NCBI GenBank assembly: GCA_000469685.2
Contig: LS997563.1
Span: 25,391,897 to 25,455,896, forward strand
Length of the DNA stretch: 64,000 nt
Reading direction: 5' to 3'
Origin: Haemonchus contortus
Lineage: Eukaryota > Nematoda > Chromadorea > Rhabditida > Trichostrongylidae
Positions 25,901 to 35,235 of the stretch are shown piece by piece. Both the position numbers and the translations under genes were made by a program. Within the stretch, counting starts at the first letter, position 1, and each line of letters opens with the position of its first letter. The notes below the pieces were generated by a model that was given only the letters and a program-made list of their open reading frames with translations, had not been told where the DNA came from and searched no databases.

Positions 25901-27314
25901 GTATGTATGTATGTATGTATGTATGTATGTATGTATGTATGTATGTATGTATGTATGTATGTATGTATGTATGTATGTATGTATGTATGTATGTATGTAT
26001 GTATGTATGTATGTATGTATGTATGTATGTATGTATGTATGTATGTATGTATGTATGTATGTATGTATGTATGTATGTATGTATGTATGTATGTATGTAT
26101 GTATGTATGTATGTATGTATGTATGTATGTATGTATGTATGTATGTATGTATGTATGTATGTATGTATGTATGTATGTATGTATGTATGTATGTATGTAT
26201 GTATGTATGTATGTATGTATGTATGTATGTATGTATGTATGTATGTATGTATGTATGTATGTATGTATGTATGTATGTATGTATGTATGTATGTATGTAT
26301 GTATGTATGTATGTATGTATGTATGTATGTATGTATGTATGTATGTATGTATGTATGTATGTATGTATGTATGTATGTATGTATGTATGTATGTATGTAT
26401 GTATGTATGTATGTATGTATGTATGTATGTATGTATGTATGTATGTATGTATGTATGTATGTATGTATGTATGTATGTATGTATGTATGTATGTATGTAT
26501 GTATGTATGTATGTATGTATGTATGTATGTATGTATGTATGTATGTATGTATGTATGTATGTATGTATGTATGTATGTATGTATGTATGTATGTATGTAT
26601 GTATGTATGTATGTATGTATGTATGTATGTATGTATGTATGTATGTATGTATGTATGTATGTATGTATGTATGTATGTATGTATGTATGTATGTATGTAT
26701 GTATGTATGTATGTATGTATGTATGTATGTATGTATGTATGTATGTATGTATGTATGTATGTATGTATGTATGTATGTATGTATGTATGTATGTATGTAT
26801 GTATGTATGTATGTATGTATGTATGTATGTATGTATGTATGTATGTATGTATGTATGTATGTATGTATGTATGTATGTATGTATGTATGTATGTATGTAT
26901 GTATGTATGTATGTATGTATGTATGTATGTATGTATGTATGTATGTATGTATGTATGTATGTATGTATGTATGTATGTATGTATGTATGTATGTATGTAT
27001 GTATGTATGTATGTATGTATGTATGTATGTATGTATGTATGTATGTATGTATGTATGTATGTATGTATGTATGTATGTATGTATGTATGTATGTATGTAT
27101 GTATGTATGTATGTATGTATGTATGTATGTATGTATGTATGTATGTATGTATGTATGTATGTATGTATGTATGTATGTATGTATGTATGTATGTATGTAT
27201 GTATGTATGTATGTATGTATGTATGTATGTATGTATGTATGTATGTATGTATGTATGTATGTATGTATGTATGTATGGATGTATGGATGTATGGATGTAT
27301 GTATGTATGTATGT
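19854..27314. repeat. Giant (TATG)n microsatellite, about 7.46 kb
   Basis: About 1,860 tandem copies of TATG (CATA on the other strand). The left ~140 bp contain several indels and the right end has GGATG variants (27277-27300). The core is almost perfectly pure; I see only single-base interruptions near 24339 and 25160. A 4-bp unit cycles through all three frames, and neither strand can form a stop (Tyr-Val-Cys-Met on plus, Ile-His-Thr-Tyr on minus). The open frames of about 2,500 codons here are therefore artefacts of the repeat, not genes. Confidence 0.98.
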
Positions 27315-27599
27315 GCGACGTTTTCCATGATCTTGTGACATCGTATTACTGTTCACAGTGGCTTGTGGATGAGCTGATGAAGCATGACATAGAGTATTTT
27401 CAAAATTAGCTATACGATTTCACATTACGCCGGTAATCCCGCTGAATCCGTCGCTTCAGATGGTATCGGTACCAGCGCCAGGTACAGGTTGACTGACCGG
27501 GTAATAGAGAAACATATTTACAATGAACACGTCTCAAACCTCAAAAAGTTCAGCGATAGGATGCCACCCGACAGTGTCGCGCAGAACCTCTGCTTGAGT

Positions 27600-27837
27600 C
27601 CTGTGGATAGTACGCACGGTGCTGCCTGACGAAGATCTGGCTCCACAGCATGGACCTCTCCTAGCAAACAGCTGTCGAGCGTTTCAAGAAACCAAAAACA
27701 AGAACGGGGGAGGAGTGGTGGAAATAAAACCTCATACAAAATATGATGGAATTTGGCCGTTCAGATACTGTAGGACCGATGCAGCAGACCTTGAGCAACC
27801 TTGTGAGGGTCATTCTACATTGTGCGAGAAAAAGTGA
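27600..27837 (+). pseudogene. LINE type B fragment
   Basis: On the plus strand, VLPDEDLAPQHGPLLAN is followed by a segment ending in TDAADLEQP. This closely parallels the VLPDEDMASQHGLLPAR...ADTVDLEQL block of the LINE at 10083-11680. It is a short endonuclease/linker remnant in the opposite orientation to that copy. Confidence 0.6.
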
Positions 27838-28037
27838 CTTCCGGTTAGGCAAAGAAACGTGATTCTGGAATACTGAATTCGAGCGAGTGCAGAACAAAGC
27901 TGCATGCATGCGCCGGAGAAATACGCGAGGTCCATGAGAGCTAGCTGCGTACAGAAGTTGCAATCGGCTCGTCGAGGGTGCTGTAGCGAAAGCGAGGACA
28001 TACATACATACATACAGCGAGGAAGGGGTGTGTTACG

Positions 28038-28273
28038 ATTCGTGCGATTCTGGGTGCGCGAGGCAAATTGTGCGGCAAAATTCGGTGCGATTCGAACGAC
28101 TCTGACGCCTATTATTAGAGCATATACTTGAAGAAGAATAGTTGAGTATGGTCAGCTGATCCTACTGATCTACTCTACTTCAAGTTTGTGCTCCAATAGT
28201 AGGCGTCAGAGTCGTTCCAATCCTCACGAATTGCGCCGCGCAATTTGCCGGGCGCACCCAGAATCGCACGAAT
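28038..28273. mobile_element. Hairpin MITE, copy B
   Basis: Imperfect inverted halves: ATTCGTGCGATTCTGGGTGC outward-in on the left, complemented on the right, with the shared core GACTCTGACGCCTATTATT. It is related to the hairpin at 3283-3475. Its right end abuts the dispersed repeat at 28274-28596. Confidence 0.7.
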
Positions 28274-28596
28274 AGCGCGTCCCCCGCGAGGAAGCATTGA
28301 GAAGCACTCACTGCTTGCCAGCACTGTTGTTTCAACATTTGCAAGCGCTGTGCACGACTGAGGATCCGAATCCATATTGAATCCAGGTCGGGTGTAAGCG
28401 TGTGATGCACGCACTCCCGCTGCGCCATTGGCGGCCTCAACTTGAGAGCATTTCTATCAACCATTTAATAGTGGTTTAGGCTGGCTGCGGTAACACTAAG
28501 TGGAGGCCGATCGGTTTCTGGCCTGTAAGGTCACGTTGCGACATGATTCACTCACTACTTATCACACATTTATCACAATTCAAATATATATATATA
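28274..28596 (-). repeat. Dispersed repeat, inverted copy 1
   Basis: This is the reverse complement of 32893-33215. Shared blocks include TTAATAGTGGTTTAGGCTGG, GCTGTGCACGACTGAGGATC and TGATTCACTCACTACTTATC. The pair encloses a 4.3-kb nest of other elements. Identity looks around 90% by eye. No coding function is recognised. Confidence 0.8.
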
Positions 28597-28683
28597 CAAT
28601 AATATAATATATAATAATATAATATATACAGTAATATAATATATGATAATATAATATATAATAATATAATAAATATAATAATA
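28582..28683. repeat. AT-rich microsatellite (ATAATATA)n
   Basis: Interrupted runs of TAATATA at the edge of the mariner insertion. The same type of tract resumes at 29957-29995, showing that the mariner inserted into it. Confidence 0.9.
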
Positions 28684-29956
28684 TTGGGTTGTCCGGAAAG
28701 TTTCCGCCGATTTTTGATACCCCGGATTTATCAACCGTTGTGCAAAAGATCAAGGACCCAACCTAATAAAGTTAGATGTTTTCTGAAAGAGTAGATCCTC
28801 TTCTATATTCTTGCTAAGTTTCTGTCAACATTTGTCGAAGTTTTTTTGTACAGGACTCGTATGAACATGGAGAACCACTGCGCGCGTTTTCGGCATCTGA
28901 AGTATTTCTTCTACCGCAAAGCCTAGAATGGGGCTCAAGCCGCACAAAAGATATATTACGTTTGAGTAGACCATGCCCGTATAGTGCATGACTTGTTTGC
29001 GGAATCCAAACGGAGTGAATTTGCCTTCGAAGACCGGCAACCCTTAGGGAGACTATCATCAGTTTAAACGACCAACTCGAAATGTTAACCGAAGCGAATC
29101 GGCACATCACTGCTCGTGGAGTAGGACAAGGGCTTAATGCTTCGAAATTATCCGTCCATGGTCATCTGCAGACGCTTGGTTTTGTAAAGCGCCCTGATGT
29201 TTAGATATCTCGCGAATGGAGCGAGCGCAATGCGATGGACCGCGCCTCCATGCGCGACTCGTTGCTTGAACGAAATAAAAATGTGCCTTTTCTGAAACGC
29301 ATGAGCACGAGGGACGAAAATCGGATTGTGTACAGCAGTGGGAGCGAAAACGATCGTAAAGCCCCTGAGTGAGCCGTCACAAACCGCTACAAAGGTCAAA
29401 ATCCAGGTGCGGATGACTATGCCGAGTTGCTGAAGGGATTTCAGGGAAATCACTTGCCATGAGCTGTTGTCGCACAATCAAAAGGTGACTTAGGAAAGGT
29501 ACTATAGTTAGCTAGAACCTATGGAGGCAGCGATGATTCAAAAGCGACCCGAAGTGGCCAGTTGTTAGGGCGTAATCTTCCAACAGGGTACCTCCAAACC
29601 ACACGTATTTTTAGCCACTCGTCAAAAGTTGCTCAAGCTCGGGTGGGATGTCGTACCACACCCCCCATATAGTCCAGACATAGCACCATCAGAGTACCAA
29701 TTGTTTGGGTTTCTGCAAAATTCCTATAATGGAAAATCGTTCAATTCGCTGGAGGACTGCAAAAAGCACCTGAGTGGGTTTTTCGATTTTAAGTCTGGAA
29801 CCTTCTATGGAAGAGGGGAACTGGAACCTTCAGGAAGATGGCGAATCCTTACTGAACAGAGTGGAGGATATATTGTTCAATCAATGGATTTCTTCTTCTA
29901 GGAATTTTCATTCAAACATGAATCAAAAATCGGCGGGAACTTTTCGGACAACCCAA
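28684..29956 (+). mobile_element. mariner element, full length, transposase broken
   Basis: The ends are TTGGGTTGTCCGGAAAGTTT and, inverted, ACTTTTCGGACAACCCAA, flanked by TA on both sides. The length, 1273 bp, is normal for mariner. Plus-strand frames show LTEANRHITARGVGQGLNAS and LQTLGFVKRPDV (helix-turn-helix region, ~29080-29200), FLKRMSTRDENRIVY (from the catalytic GDE block, first D altered), and LGWDVVPHPPYSPDIAPSEY (~29640-29700, third catalytic Asp). Stops and frameshifts occur throughout, so this copy cannot encode transposase. Confidence 0.9.
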
Positions 29957-29995
29957 TATAATATATATAATAATATAATGTACATAATAATATAA

Positions 29996-30299
29996 CAAAG
30001 GATAAAGGATAAAGTTTTTGGCGTTAATCAATCCCGTCTGAGGGATGCGCCCCCGCACTCGACTTCCATTCAGAATCGTAGTGGCGTAATGAGTGCGTAT
30101 GTATCCTGTACAATGACCTGCGGTGGCCAGCCGATGTACAAGTCAGTGCTTTTATCCTCCCAGACGAGTCTGGTACCAATTCACCGACCCCGGAGGGATG
30201 GAAGGCTTGGTTGGCCTAGGCAGGCATCGATCCGGGTTTCGAACCCCTGACCGTGCGTGTGATATAGTGCGCCACTTGCCACTGCACCACCTCCGCCCA
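29996..30299 (-). mobile_element. tRNA-derived SINE, copy 1
   Basis: Read on the minus strand it begins with GGCGGAGGTGGTGCAGTGGC (A-box-like TGGTGCAGTGG) and about 50 bp later has GGGGTTCGAAACCC (B-box match). A ~220-bp body follows, ending in a short repeated tail (TTTATCCTTTATCC). A second, 5'-truncated copy in the same orientation lies at 45804-46051. It is inserted between AT microsatellites. Confidence 0.75.
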
Positions 30300-30362
30300 T
30301 TAATATAATATATATGATAATATAGTATATAATAATATAATATATATATAATAATATATATG
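30300..30362. repeat. AT-rich microsatellite
   Basis: Runs of TAATATA/TATATA, the continuation of the tract interrupted by the mariner and the SINE. Confidence 0.9.
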
Positions 30363-30739
30363 TTTGACTGACTAATGGTTAATAGTGGAGCTAGTGATTG
30401 ACCCCTCGTTATCGATTTCCTTAGGACTCATGTGTCTGCAAGGCCATATTTCTTGAGCCACATGAGTGCATTCAACTCAAAGACGTCTGTACTGTAGTTA
30501 CACATATCTGACATTATCAAGGCAAGCTATGCTGTAAGTGAGCCAAAACTTATAATGTAAAGAGACGCCAGTAAAAGGCTCAAATGGAAAAAAGTATGTC
30601 AGGCAGATGCACGTTGCTTGATTGTATACATTCCGTAGCAAAGCTTAAAGAAATAGAAGCGTTGTAACCGGTTGATAGGAATAGGAGAATCATTCCTTCT
30701 TGGAACTGCCTCTAAAAACTGCAAGGTGGTTTATGAAAT
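30363..30739. other. Stretch without identified gene
   Basis: Unique-looking sequence between the AT microsatellite and the Penelope-like element. I see nothing in it. Confidence 0.4.
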
Positions 30740-32760
30740 TAAGAGTAATTGGTCCATCTTGTAATAAAATATAGTTTTGTGTTTGCTGCTTTCTTGAACT
30801 CTTCATTGACATCCAAAAACATTTGGGTGTTAGTGAGATGGGAAGGCATGAAGTTAAGAAGCTGCACTAAAATGGTATTAAGAAACCAAGCGATTCCGTC
30901 AGTAGGACCACCCTTAATAACCTTAATAACACGCCTCAAACTTGAGTCGCCTTGTTGCCCAGTCCTGTATCTGCTCATAAAGACACATAAGTTTTCAGAT
31001 GCAGACGACCTAGCTTCGATTAATCCCACTTCCGTGAAAGTTCGTCCTATAATAAGCTGCGTGGGTGGTCCTACTGACCGAATCGCTTGGTTTGTTAATA
31101 CCATTTTAGTGCAGCTTCTCAACTTCATGCCTTCCCATCTCACTAACACCCAAATGTTTTTGGATCGCCTGGGCGCACTACACCCCAGTGGTTCGTGCGT
31201 TATGGGATCCTTTGATGTAGAAGCTCTCTATACGAATGTCAGCAATGGGTCTGCTATGGAAGCTATATTCGAGCTTCTTGGTCAGCACCAGAACGATATT
31301 AGTTAGGTGATGCGAGGGCTGTCTATATCCCAACTGATGACACTCGTGAAGGAGTGCCTCAGTTGTCACATTTTCAAATGGTCGGGAAGGTATTTCGCAC
31401 AGACTAGAGGCTTAGCTATGGGGCAGCGATTGGCGCCGGTTTTGGCCATATCGTTTATGGCCAAGATTGAAGCGCCTGTACTGGAATATATGCCCTTACT
31501 TTACTGCAGATATATCGATGATTGCTTCATAGTCTGTGCGACACAGGAAGAAGTGGATGTGTGTTTCGGCAACTGAATTCACAATCAGAGCACATTAAGT
31601 TAACACGGGAAAAACCGACCGAAAATTGGCTTCCGTTCTTGAACGTTCAAGTGAGGTTACATGGCGATATGATTGTTACGAAGTGGTATAGAAAGCCGAG
31701 CAATAAGAATATCATTGTCCATTATCACTCAGCTCATCCTTTTCATGTAAAACGAGCGAACGTTAGGAATATGTTCCGCACTGCTAAGACGGTCTGCACT
31801 GGAGAGGATGAGCGAAAAGAGTCGCATATAATGGCACGCGATATAGCTCGGTCTAATGGCTACTACAACTTTCCAAATTCACGTAGAACTTCTTCTGGCG
31901 GTGTGATTCTCAGACATGGTAGTACCTCGATTGAGGGAAAAATTCCTTTTGTACTACCATTTATTTCTGATGAAGTCAGTGCCTCCATTAGAAAGTGTCT
32001 AAAAGAATCGGGTTTGAAAATTCAGTTACCACTATAAACGTACCACCTTTCAATCTAAAGAGGCGCCTGGTTTGGAACAGGCTATACGATCGCCTATGTA
32101 CCACCTCAAACTGGTGGTTTGTCCAGCTGGAAGGGAGGGTGATTGTAATATGTCTGGGGTGGTCTACAAAATTGCTTGCCGTGATTGTGGTGACGAGTAT
32201 ATTGGAGAAACGTCAAGACCACTCCACGTGAGGTTAAGGAGCACATAGATGGTATGAGGCGATTGAAAGAGTCTACTGCCTTGGGGAGTCACCGAATCCA
32301 AAAGCATAACGGAGACGTTTTTGAGGTCACCGTGGAGATCGTAGCTTAGGAATCGCAATTGTGCGCACGTAAAACCCTCGAGGCATTTTGGATACAGGTC
32401 ATCAGTCCCAAAAGGAATCGTAGGGAAGAATGTCTCGCAATCACGACCTTATATAAGGCTGGCCTTCCCGCAGAGACTTTAATGACGTCATACCCCAGCT
32501 GACACTGGTCGGTTGGTACCATCACTCGCTGGGTGGTTTCGAAGAATCCACAAAGCTACGGTGAATGGTTCTCCTTTCAGTCACTTGTGTGCCCTGGGGG
32601 TCTCGAGCTTTAGTGGGGTTGGTGGAGACGTTTGGTCGGATAGTCACAGATTGTTATGATCCTTTCAGGCTCTGAAGAAGGCGATTCCGCCGAAACGTCA
32701 GCCTAATAAAGAATATTTAAAAACCTCGTGAAGAGTTCAAGAAAGCAGTAAACTCAATGA
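30740..32760 (+). pseudogene. Penelope-like element (RT + GIY-YIG), 5' inverted, broken
   Basis: Plus-strand blocks in order: YLLIKTHKF, VKVRPIISCVGGPTDRIAWF (RT), SFDVEALYTNVSN (catalytic Asp), TRGLAMGQRLAPVLA, RYIDDCF (YxDD), FLNVQVRLHG, WYRKPSN. Then comes a GIY-YIG-type domain, VVYKIACRDCGDEYIGETS (~32155-32215). These are the Penelope hallmarks: a telomerase-like RT joined to a C-terminal GIY-YIG nuclease. A TAG interrupts the RT at 31304; frameshifts lie near 31570, 32030 and 32240; a further TAG falls near 32347. The 5' part (about 30740-30912) is an inverted copy of 31063-31165 plus flanking sequence, so this is a truncated, rearranged insertion. The 3' end (32700-32760) repeats a GTTCAAGAAAGCAG motif also present, inverted, at the 5' side. 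Confidence 0.88.
32667..32704 (+). ncRNA. Hammerhead-ribozyme-like motif in the Penelope 3' terminal region
   Basis: AGGCT (stem I), CTGAAGA (core CUGANGA), stem II GGCG-ATTC-CGCC, GAAA, then C-GTC and AGCCT, which pairs exactly with the first AGGCT. The predicted cleavage is after C32699. Stem III is minimal (AC/GU), as in the small hammerheads known from Penelope-like elements. One extra A (32679) separates the CUGANGA core from stem II, so activity is uncertain. Confidence 0.6.
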
Positions 32761-32892
32761 TACAATTATGCCGAGGTTTATAGAAAGCCGTACATGGAAC
32801 TTATAGTTTTCGTGTTTTGAGCATCATATGAGTTTTCAGTGAGTGTGAGTCTGTTGTGAGACTAGTGTGTGAGATATTATATTATTATATAT

Positions 32893-33215
32893 ATTATATT
32901 ATTATATATATATTTGAATTGTGATAAATGTGTGATAAGTAGTGAGTGAATCATGTCGCAAAGTGACTCGACAGGCCAGAAACCGATCGGCCTCCACCTA
33001 GTGTTACCGCAGCCAGCCTAAACCACTATTAAATGGTTGATAGAAATGCTTTCAAGTTATGGCGGCCAATGGCGCAGCGGGAGTGCGTGCATCTCATATT
33101 TACACTCGACCTGGACTCCATGTCGGTTCGGATCCTCAGTCGTGCACAGCCCTTGCAAATGTTGAAAGAACAGTGCTGGCAAGCAATGCATGCTTCTCTG
33201 TGCTAATTTGGTCGG
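32893..33215 (+). repeat. Dispersed repeat, inverted copy 2
   Basis: The inverted partner of 28274-28596, starting with the AT tract and TTTGAATTGTGATAAATGTG. The similarity stops around 33215, after TGCATGCTTCTCT. Confidence 0.8.
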
Positions 33216-33308
33216 TGTTTAGTGTCGGTGCCCCACTGTTGTCGTCAAATGGGAGTTTGAACAAGCGAAAATTTGTACGCGATTTAAGGTACAACTAAAC
33301 TTGATATA

Positions 33309-33790
33309 TAGGGTGCGCCATAAATATGGTAACAAGGCAATGTGGAATATAAAACGGCTTTTAAATCGATAAAAGATGAACTCCAGGGAAATATTTACTG
33401 AATGTTACACCAACGATACGAACATAGGATCATCCAATATGCCTTCTTCCTTCACGAATTATGGCTCTTAGGCGCTTCGGGTATGCAGTTATGGCGGCAC
33501 GCAGAGCTTCTTGAGGAATTCTACCCCAGGCTTTCTTCAATGATTCTTTGAGAGCAGCAAGTGTGGCGTATTTTGAAGCGCAAGCCTCCCTCTATAAAAT
33601 AGACCATACGCAATAACTCATCGGGTTACAGTCAGGGGAATTTTCTGGCCAATCGGAAGCAACAATGAAGTCCGTAACATTTTCACGGTATCAGTCTTGT
33701 GTCCTCTTGCCTTTGTGAGCTGATGCTCCGTCTTGTTGATGAGGATCGATTGTGAGGGGTCAATTGGCTCCACGTCCGATTAGGAGGCCG
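33309..33790 (-). pseudogene. Tc1-like transposon fragment (3' half of transposase)
   Basis: Starts with TAGGGTGCGCCATAAATATG, the same end as the element at 18618. On the minus strand it shows QQDGASAHKGK (the QQD-x-A-x-H block with the second catalytic Asp), DWPENSPDCNPM (third catalytic block) and AALKESLKKAWGRIPQEALR. Frameshifts are present and the N-terminal half and second terminal repeat are missing. Confidence 0.75.
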
Positions 33791-33984
33791 TTACTCCTTC
33801 TATTCTAGGATATCAGATCACATAAGGGAAGACTTAGTAATTGCAGAATAATTCGTTCCCGAGGAAGTGAACTTCTAAAATAGGGAAATCCCGGAAAGGT
33901 TGGTCATCAAAATCACTGTCTTTGTCTAGAATTTTTCGAATTGCATCATGAGGGATATCAAAACAACCATGATTTCATGTTTCC

Positions 33985-34230
33985 ATATTCCCAATGTCCT
34001 TGATTAAAAGCTCAAAATGATGATTTCTATTGAAGTGGAGAGTTGAGGGTTATGCTATATCTGCAGGAAGCACCTCAGGTGCTGAACACTCACTCGTTGA
34101 CCTCCATGAAAATGATGCTGCAAAATTGAAGAAATTAAAAATTCATGACATGACAGCGTTCTCCACAAGCAATTATACGGTCGTCATACGAAATGCTTGG
34201 CTGAAAGAAATAACAGCCGTCTAATAACCT
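33985..34230. repeat. Diverged dispersed repeat, copy 1
   Basis: Shares the phrase TTGAAGTGGAG followed by GTTATGCTATATCTGC with 35030-35235, and more weakly with 49960-50170. No coding function is recognised. Boundaries are approximate. Confidence 0.4.
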
Positions 34231-34266
34231 GGTAATTTGCTTTGCACCGCTGCTTTCAGCTGGAAG

Positions 34267-34278
34267 TGTTTAAATTAT
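34267..34278. repeat. 12-bp flanking duplication, left
   Basis: TGTTTAAATTAT, repeated exactly at 35003-35014 on the far side of the palindromic tRNA-headed element. This is a likely target-site duplication. Confidence 0.75.
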
Positions 34279-34312
34279 CTCACAAGGTTGGCGATTTGTG
34301 GACAAAACTTCA

Positions 34313-34384
34313 GCCTCGGACGGGACTTGAACCCGTACTTGTCCTTTCCGGGGACCGTGCTCTTATCCCTTACACTACCGAGGC
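34313..34384 (-). tRNA. tRNA-like sequence 1 (probably SINE head)
   Basis: 72 nt with a 7-bp acceptor stem GCCTCGG/CCGAGGC, D-stem GTGT/GCAC and T-arm ACGGG-TTCAAGT-CCCGT (B-box match). The anticodon arm GGTCC-CCGGAAA-GGACA has one mismatch. It would read GGA (Ser), but has C instead of U at position 33 and lacks the long variable arm of tRNA-Ser. Hence it is a tRNA-like or pseudo-tRNA. Confidence 0.5.
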
Positions 34385-34542
34385 CCCGCTTGCCCTCGCC
34401 TTCTTAATGGCTTATATGCCATAGCTTATCAGCACTCACACGTTCAACGTGTTGAGCCGGTCGGCCAATATCAGCACAGAACCGTTAAGCTGTAAGCTTT
34501 ACATGTTAGTACTTGTTTTGACTTGATGTTTTGTTAACTGCT

Positions 34543-34614
34543 ACCTCGGTAGTGTAAGGGATAAGAGCACGGTCCCCGGAAAGGACAAGTACGGGTTCAA
34601 GTCCCGTCCGAGGC
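34543..34614 (+). tRNA. tRNA-like sequence 2
   Basis: Same 72-nt sequence as the copy at 34838, except that the first base is A instead of G, which breaks the first acceptor pair. It lies in the loop of the palindrome. Confidence 0.45.
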
Positions 34615-34837
34615 TGAAGTTTTGTCCACAAATCGCCAACCTTGTGAGACTTTCGGATCGCGTACTGCGGCGAAATAACAGCAGTTATTAAAACATCAAG
34701 TCAAAACAAGTACTAACATGTAAAGCTTACAGCTTAACGGTTCTGTGCTGATATTGGCCGACCGGCTCAACACGTTGAACGTGTGAGTGCTGATAAGCTA
34801 TGGCATATAAGCCATTAAGAAGGCGAGGGCAAGCGGG

Positions 34838-34909
34838 GCCTCGGTAGTGTAAGGGATAAGAGCACGGTCCCCGGAAAGGACAAGTACGGGTTCAAGTCCC
34901 GTCCGAGGC
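34838..34909 (+). tRNA. tRNA-like sequence 3
   Basis: The reverse complement of the copy at 34313-34384, with the complete acceptor stem. The same unusual anticodon loop (CCGGAAA) is present. Confidence 0.5.
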
Positions 34910-35002
34910 TGAAGTTTTGTCCACAAATCGCCAACCTTGTGAGACTTTGGATCGCGTACTGCGGCGAAATAACAGCAGTTAACAAAACATCAAGTCAAAA
35001 CA

Positions 35003-35014
35003 TGTTTAAATTAT
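35003..35014. repeat. 12-bp flanking duplication, right
   Basis: TGTTTAAATTAT, identical to 34267-34278. Confidence 0.75.
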
Positions 35015-35029
35015 GTCATGAACGGTATC

Positions 35030-35235
35030 AAAATGATCAGCGTTCTATGCTCTCCTCAGTTATAGCACGTAAGGCCCTTTGAAAACCATAGACGAAGTTT
35101 TCAGTTGAAGTGGAGGGTTTGCGATGCTGTCATATCTGCGAGTAACATCCCAGGAACTGAGAGACTCAATTTTTGTTTGTCCCGGAAAAGAAGACGAAAA
35201 TCTGGGGAAATCGAAAGATCATCATATATCTGAAT
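35030..35235. repeat. Diverged dispersed repeat, copy 2
   Basis: GATCAGCGTTCTATGCTCTCC and the TTGAAGTGGAG-type block match 49960-50170 (GATCATGATTCCATGCTCTCC) and 33985-34230. Boundaries are approximate. Beyond it, 35236-36299 shows no gene I recognise. Confidence 0.4.

Larger units (their letters stand above)
34279..35002. mobile_element. Palindromic tRNA-headed repeat (SINE-like)
   Basis: Inverted arms 34279-34533 and 34690-34943 look almost perfect. The 156-bp loop (34534-34689) and the sequence after the right arm (34944-35002) both carry the same 3' piece, including ATCGCGTACTGCGGCGAAAT. The element thus holds three copies of a tRNA-like head: one inverted and two direct. A 12-bp direct repeat flanks it. 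This fits a tRNA-derived SINE that inserted as, or became, a head-to-head plus tandem composite. A genuine small tRNA gene cluster is the alternative, but the anticodon loops argue against it. Confidence 0.7.

Noticed and set aside
19745..27409. Open frames of about 2,450-2,530 codons on both strands
   Set aside because: They are the TATG array translated; a 4-bp unit without stop words keeps all frames open. Codon content is a pure four-residue cycle.
34279..35002. CRISPR-like or tRNA gene cluster interpretation
   Set aside because: The repeats are inverted and tandem copies of one 300-bp unit, with no short regular spacers. The anticodon loops are defective, and a flanking duplication points to insertion.
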